Position numbers and translations under genes: made by a program. From an uncultured Muribaculaceae bacterium (GTDB lineage Bacteria; Bacteroidota; Bacteroidia; Bacteroidales; Muribaculaceae), in NCBI GenBank assembly GCA_910578075.1, contig CAJTPK010000002.1, positions 1-64,000 on the forward strand: a stretch of 64,000 bases of DNA, written 5' to 3'. The notes under the pieces were generated by a model that saw only the letters and a list, made by a program, of their open reading frames with translations, ran no database searches and was not told the origin of the DNA. Each line of letters starts with the position of its first letter. The stretch's first letter is position 1. Shown piece by piece: positions 61,050 through 64,000 of this stretch.

Positions 61050-61496
61050 GACCAGAGATCCAAAGAACCATAGCATAGATGCCTATTATCATTGGTCACA
61101 GTTCCATAGTGCCATACATTGACACTATGTTTCTGCGACGAAAGCTCGAAGAGCTGGAATAATTGTAACCCCACATCGAGATGGATGAGGAACGAAATCC
61201 ATCGATGGTGTGGGGTTGGCTATCGCGACGGAACATGGCTTCGAAGAAGTCGATCAAAAACAGTGTACACGATAATTGGTCGACTTCTTCGAAGCCGTCA
61301 GCCGCCTCCTGGGTACCCCAAACCTTCGCGGGGCTGCGTTCCTTGCCCGGCTCGATGTGGGGTTACAATTATTCCAGCTCTTCGAGCTTTCGTCGCAGAA
61401 ACGCAGCGTCAGTGTATGGTTATTCAGTGTATGGTTATATGGATCTAAGGTCTATAATAACCAACGTCTATGCTATGGCTGTGGGACTCTCTGGTC
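61050..61496. repeat. Large nested palindrome, 447 bp, non-coding
   Basis: One inverted repeat centred near 61266. From outside to inside: ends gaccagaga/tctctggtc (61050-61058 with 61488-61496); 12-bp perfect arms (61068-61079 with 61467-61478); imperfect arms; 52-bp perfect arms (61129-61180 with 61351-61402); a middle part of lower complementarity in which each arm can fold on itself; and a 17-bp perfect core (61237-61253 with 61280-61296). The right arm carries a tandem 15-bp duplication (61409-61423, 61424-61438). Three forward frames stay open over 300 bp but none looks like a gene. It is GC-richer than its AT-rich surroundings. Confidence 0.85.
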
Positions 61497-61583
61497 TACA
61501 CATTTAGCGTCGGGGATGTCTGGTAACGTTGATAAAGGTATTTTTTTAGGTGATTTTGGTAAAGATGAGGAAAAATTGTTTTG

Positions 61584-61591
61584 TAATTTTG
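61584..61591 (+). promoter_or_regulatory. Possible -7 promoter element of the DXS-like gene
   Basis: TAATTTTG fits the Bacteroidetes -7 consensus; no TTTG lies at the best spacing, though a TTTG-like stretch is 25 bases upstream. Start would be near 61598, about 27 bases before the ATG. Confidence 0.35.
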
Positions 61592-61624
61592 TTATTATAA
61601 ATATCGTAAATTATTTAAAGAAAT

Positions 61625-63385
61625 ATGAATATAAAAGATATTAAGAGTCCTGCCGATATCAGGAATCTGTCTGTATCGGAGTTGAGACTATTATGTCATG
61701 ATTTGCGTGAAGCGTTGCTTCATAAACTGAGTGTTCATGGTGGTCATATAGGTCCGAATCTTGGAATGGTCGAGGCTGCGGTGGCATTGCATTATGTATT
61801 TGATACACCCAAAGACAAGATCGTGTTTGATGTCTCGCATCAGACATATGTCCATAAAATGTTGACCGGAAGAATAAATGCTTTCCTTGACGAAGCCCAT
61901 TACGATGATGTAACGGGATATACTAATCCCGGTGAGAGCGAGTATGACCTCTTTACCATAGGACACACATCTACGGCTGTAAGTCTCGCGGGAGGACTTG
62001 CCAAGGCAAGAGACTTGCGAGGCGGAAGCGAGAATGTAGTGGCTCTCGTAGGTGACGGTTCGCTCAGTGGCGGTGAGGCATTCGAAGGACTTGACTTCGG
62101 TGCTACACTCGATTCTAATTTCATTGTTGTTGTAAACGATAATGACATGTCGATTGCGGAGAATCATGGTGGTTTGTATGAAAGCCTGCGTCAACTGCGT
62201 GAGACAGACGGTCAGTCAGAACCCAATTATTTCAAGTCGCTTGGATTTGATTATAAGTATGTGGCATATGGTAATGATGTGGATGAGCTTATTAAGGCAT
62301 TTGAAGGTGTGAAGGATATCAAGCATCCTGTCGTTGTGCATATCAATACGCAGAAGGGTAAAGGATACGCTCCCGCTGAGGCAGACAGGGAGACATTCCA
62401 CTATGGAAGCCCCTTTGACATCCCGACCGGGCATCCGACGCATATAGACGAGACACCCGACTATGGAGATGTAACGGCGCGGCATCTTCTTCAGATGATG
62501 CACAAAGATTCAACCGTAGCGGCTATAACGGCAGGTACACCGGGTGTGTTTGGTTTTGATCCCGAAAGACGCAAACAGGCGGGCAACCAGTTTATAGATG
62601 TAGGAATTGCCGAGCAGGAGGCTGTGGCGTTGGCATCAGGTATGGCGAAGGGTGGTGCAAAACCTTTCTTCGGAGTCGTGAGTTCGTTTGTTCAACGGGC
62701 ATATGATCAGCTTTCGCAGGATGTTGCAATCAACAATACACCGGTAGTTATAGGATTGTTTTATGCCACTATGTATGGCATGAACGATGTGACGCATCTC
62801 GGATGGTTTGATATAGCTCTTATCAGTAATATTCCGGGATTTGTTTATCTTGCCCCGACTTGCAAGGAGGAGTATCTCGCCATGCTTGACTGGGCTATGG
62901 CTCAGAATGAGCACCCTGTGGCAATCCGCATTCCCGGCACTGCTGTAGTTGAAACCGGCAGGACATTCCCTACAGATTATTCTGATCTAAATAAATATAG
63001 TATTGACCGCAGGGGTAAGGATATGGCTATAATAGGAGCCGGAGCTTTTTACGGGCTTGGTGAGAAAGTGGTGGCTATGCTCGTGGAAAAAGGTTTTGAG
63101 CCGACTTTGATAAATCCCCGCTATCTCAGTGGCGTTGATGAGGATTTGCTCAGAGATCTGGAGAAAGATCACAGACTTGTTGTCACGCTTGAAGATGGGG
63201 TGCTCGATGGAGGGTTTGGTGAAAAGATTGCCGGATTCTATGGTTTGACCCCCATGAAGGTGAAATGTTATGGACTGCGTAAAGAGTTTGCCGACCGTTA
63301 TGATTATGGTGCACTTGCAGAAGCTAACCGTCTTAACCCATCGCTGATAACAGAAGATATTGAAAGAATTCTTAGTGAAAAATAA
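61625..63385 (+). CDS. DXS-like transketolase-family enzyme
   Basis: 586 residues, shorter than typical DXP synthase (about 620-640). Thiamine-diphosphate domain 1 has HGGHIGPNLG (residues 38-47), KIVFDVSHQTYVHKMLTGR, VGDGSLSGGEAFEGL (GDG at 143-145) and VVNDNDMSI. The pyrimidine domain has FIDVGIAEQEAVALASGMA and SSFVQRAYDQL. The C-terminal transketolase domain closes the protein. The usual EQHAV is EQEAV, and the DXS GADGxTHQG motif is replaced by NDVTHLGWFD, so the reaction may not be DXP synthesis. It could be a second, divergent DXS or a related acyloin-type synthase. It stands alone, downstream of the 447-bp palindrome, and ends at a terminator. Confidence 0.8.
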   Translation: MNIKDIKSPADIRNLSVSELRLLCHDLREALLHKLSVHGGHIGPNLGMVEAAVALHYVFDTPKDKIVFDVSHQTYVHKMLTGRINAFLDEAHYDDVTGYTNPGESEYDLFTIGHTSTAVSLAGGLAKARDLRGGSENVVALVGDGSLSGGEAFEGLDFGATLDSNFIVVVNDNDMSIAENHGGLYESLRQLRETDGQSEPNYFKSLGFDYKYVAYGNDVDELIKAFEGVKDIKHPVVVHINTQKGKGYAPAEADRETFHYGSPFDIPTGHPTHIDETPDYGDVTARHLLQMMHKDSTVAAITAGTPGVFGFDPERRKQAGNQFIDVGIAEQEAVALASGMAKGGAKPFFGVVSSFVQRAYDQLSQDVAINNTPVVIGLFYATMYGMNDVTHLGWFDIALISNIPGFVYLAPTCKEEYLAMLDWAMAQNEHPVAIRIPGTAVVETGRTFPTDYSDLNKYSIDRRGKDMAIIGAGAFYGLGEKVVAMLVEKGFEPTLINPRYLSGVDEDLLRDLEKDHRLVVTLEDGVLDGGFGEKIAGFYGLTPMKVKCYGLRKEFADRYDYGALAEANRLNPSLITEDIERILSEK

Positions 63386-63420
63386 GATATCAAGATCCGG
63401 CACCTGTATATAATTAATAT

Positions 63421-63466
63421 AAAAATACTCCCTGCGAACGATAGCGGCTTCGCAGGGAGTATTTTT
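63421..63466. terminator. Bidirectional terminator
   Basis: A 17-base perfect stem (63421-63437 with 63450-63466) with A-tract on one side and T-tract on the other, shared by the DXS-like gene (+) and the GH43 gene (-), whose stop codon it touches. Confidence 0.9.
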
Positions 63467-64000
63467 AAGGGTGATATGGTTTTACAATCTTAAGTTTGTC
63501 GCCTGACGTATCGACTTCAAAAAAATGCGGGATACGTAGATAATATCCGTTGATATCCTTATGACTGTGGCAAGCCATGATTTTACGACCTTTAAAATCG
63601 GTGAAAATCATTCCATGCCCGAAATCGGGCGGTGTAATAGGTTCAGCCTCCTGAATCCATGGTCCGTCAAGTGTTCCGCTCTTTGAGTAAGCTACGCCCT
63701 GGGTGTAGACATTATAAATCCAGCTTGTCCATATCATGCCTAATTTCCCTGTTGCGGTCTTGAAGACGTATGGACCGTCTGTCACTCTGTTCGGACATAT
63801 TTCCCCGTTTAGCTTCTCTCTGCTCCAGGGAGAGTCACTTGCTTTAAAGAGTATTTTACCCGAACCTGTTGTTGATGCGAAATCAGGGGTGAGTTCAATT
63901 TTTTCAACGGTTCCATTATCGTTCTGTATCCATTCATGGCAATAAATCATGTATGGCTTGCTGTCTTCATCTATCCATAAAGTGGCATCAAGTGTCGGCT
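63465..64000 (-). CDS. Glycoside hydrolase family 43-type protein, partial (5' end outside)
   Basis: The frame runs from the window edge (no start seen) to the stop at 63465: the last 178 residues of a five-bladed beta-propeller hydrolase. Family marks are TLDATLWIDEDSKPYMIYCH, DGPYVFKTATGKLGMIWTSW, GPWIQEAEPITPPDFGHGMI and MACHSHKDINGYY with a C-terminal RIPHFFEVD. The GHGMIF region carries the metal-site histidine typical of GH43 arabinosidases/xylosidases. An ATG at 63950 is internal, not the start. Confidence 0.85.
   Translation of the reverse strand, partial: PTLDATLWIDEDSKPYMIYCHEWIQNDNGTVEKIELTPDFASTTGSGKILFKASDSPWSREKLNGEICPNRVTDGPYVFKTATGKLGMIWTSWIYNVYTQGVAYSKSGTLDGPWIQEAEPITPPDFGHGMIFTDFKGRKIMACHSHKDINGYYLRIPHFFEVDTSGDKLKIVKPYHP

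Noticed and set aside
61050..61496. Integron attC site, retron RNA or CRISPR-like array
   Set aside because: No integrase, reverse transcriptase or cas gene is nearby, the repeat is inverted rather than regularly spaced, and it is much longer than attC sites.
61119..61644. Three overlapping forward open frames of 108-122 codons inside and after the large palindrome
   Set aside because: All three frames are open at once because the region is low in stop codons. The translations are rich in Ser, Arg and Trp, match no family, and differ between the two arms by a frame shift, so coding is unlikely.

Overview
The window is a chromosomal stretch from a gut-type Bacteroidales bacterium, most likely Muribaculaceae or a close relative. 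The evidence is paired SusC/SusD genes, ECF sigma/FecR switches, lipoproteins with SusD-type lipoboxes, BACON and DUF5689-like domains, Bacteroidetes-only DUF families, and several promoters of the Bacteroidetes form (TTTG, about 20 bases, TAnnTTTG). No rRNA, tRNA, CRISPR array or intact transposase gene was recognised.

Layout. Positions 63-7498 (+) hold a DUF5606 protein, a TonB-dependent receptor with an OB-fold-like lipoprotein, and a small sigma-factor operon with a membrane protein and a DUF4252-like protein. htpG follows (7636-9681). On the minus strand, 24340 down to 9755 is polysaccharide-utilisation-type locus 1: ECF sigma, FecR, small lipoprotein, SusC, SusD, beta-helix protein, a DNase I-fold/beta-helix fusion, and GH31. 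Then come a LolC/E-type permease, a two-gene module of unknown function (44 and 161 residues), a SpoU methyltransferase and a porin. Positions 28782-34481 (+) are a complete glycine-cleavage operon (gcvT-gcvH-gcvPA-gcvPB-lpdA), followed by an acyl-CoA synthetase.

On the minus strand, 53835 down to 36499 is locus 2, paralogous in layout to locus 1: ECF sigma, FecR, SusC, SusD, DNase I-fold protein, BACON/DUF5689 lipoprotein, GH3, calcineurin-like phosphoesterase, a second DNase I-fold protein, a secreted C-terminal-domain protein, and GH2. The rest (54004-64000) is a mosaic of housekeeping and stress genes: MFS, DedA, MNT nucleotidyltransferase, UDG-like protein, FprA flavoprotein, DUF486, Dus, DUF805, acetyltransferase, DXS-like enzyme and a partial GH43.

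The sugar loci work as units. The sigma/FecR pair reads an outer-membrane signal passed by the SusC STN domain, SusC/SusD import oligomers, and the secreted enzymes trim the substrate. The repeated presence of DNase I-fold proteins and a phosphoesterase suggests that the substrate carries phosphodiesters or is nucleic-acid-like; this is inference.

The most unusual non-coding content is (i) a nearly 450-bp nested palindrome at 61050-61496 with 52-bp perfect arms, (ii) a 173-bp palindromic element at 52044-52216 that shares a 23-bp core with 61007-61029, (iii) a 20-bp perfect inverted repeat enclosing 152 bp at 58315-58506, and (iv) a convergent pair of 3'-truncated genes fused tail to tail at about 60350, which looks like a deletion scar.
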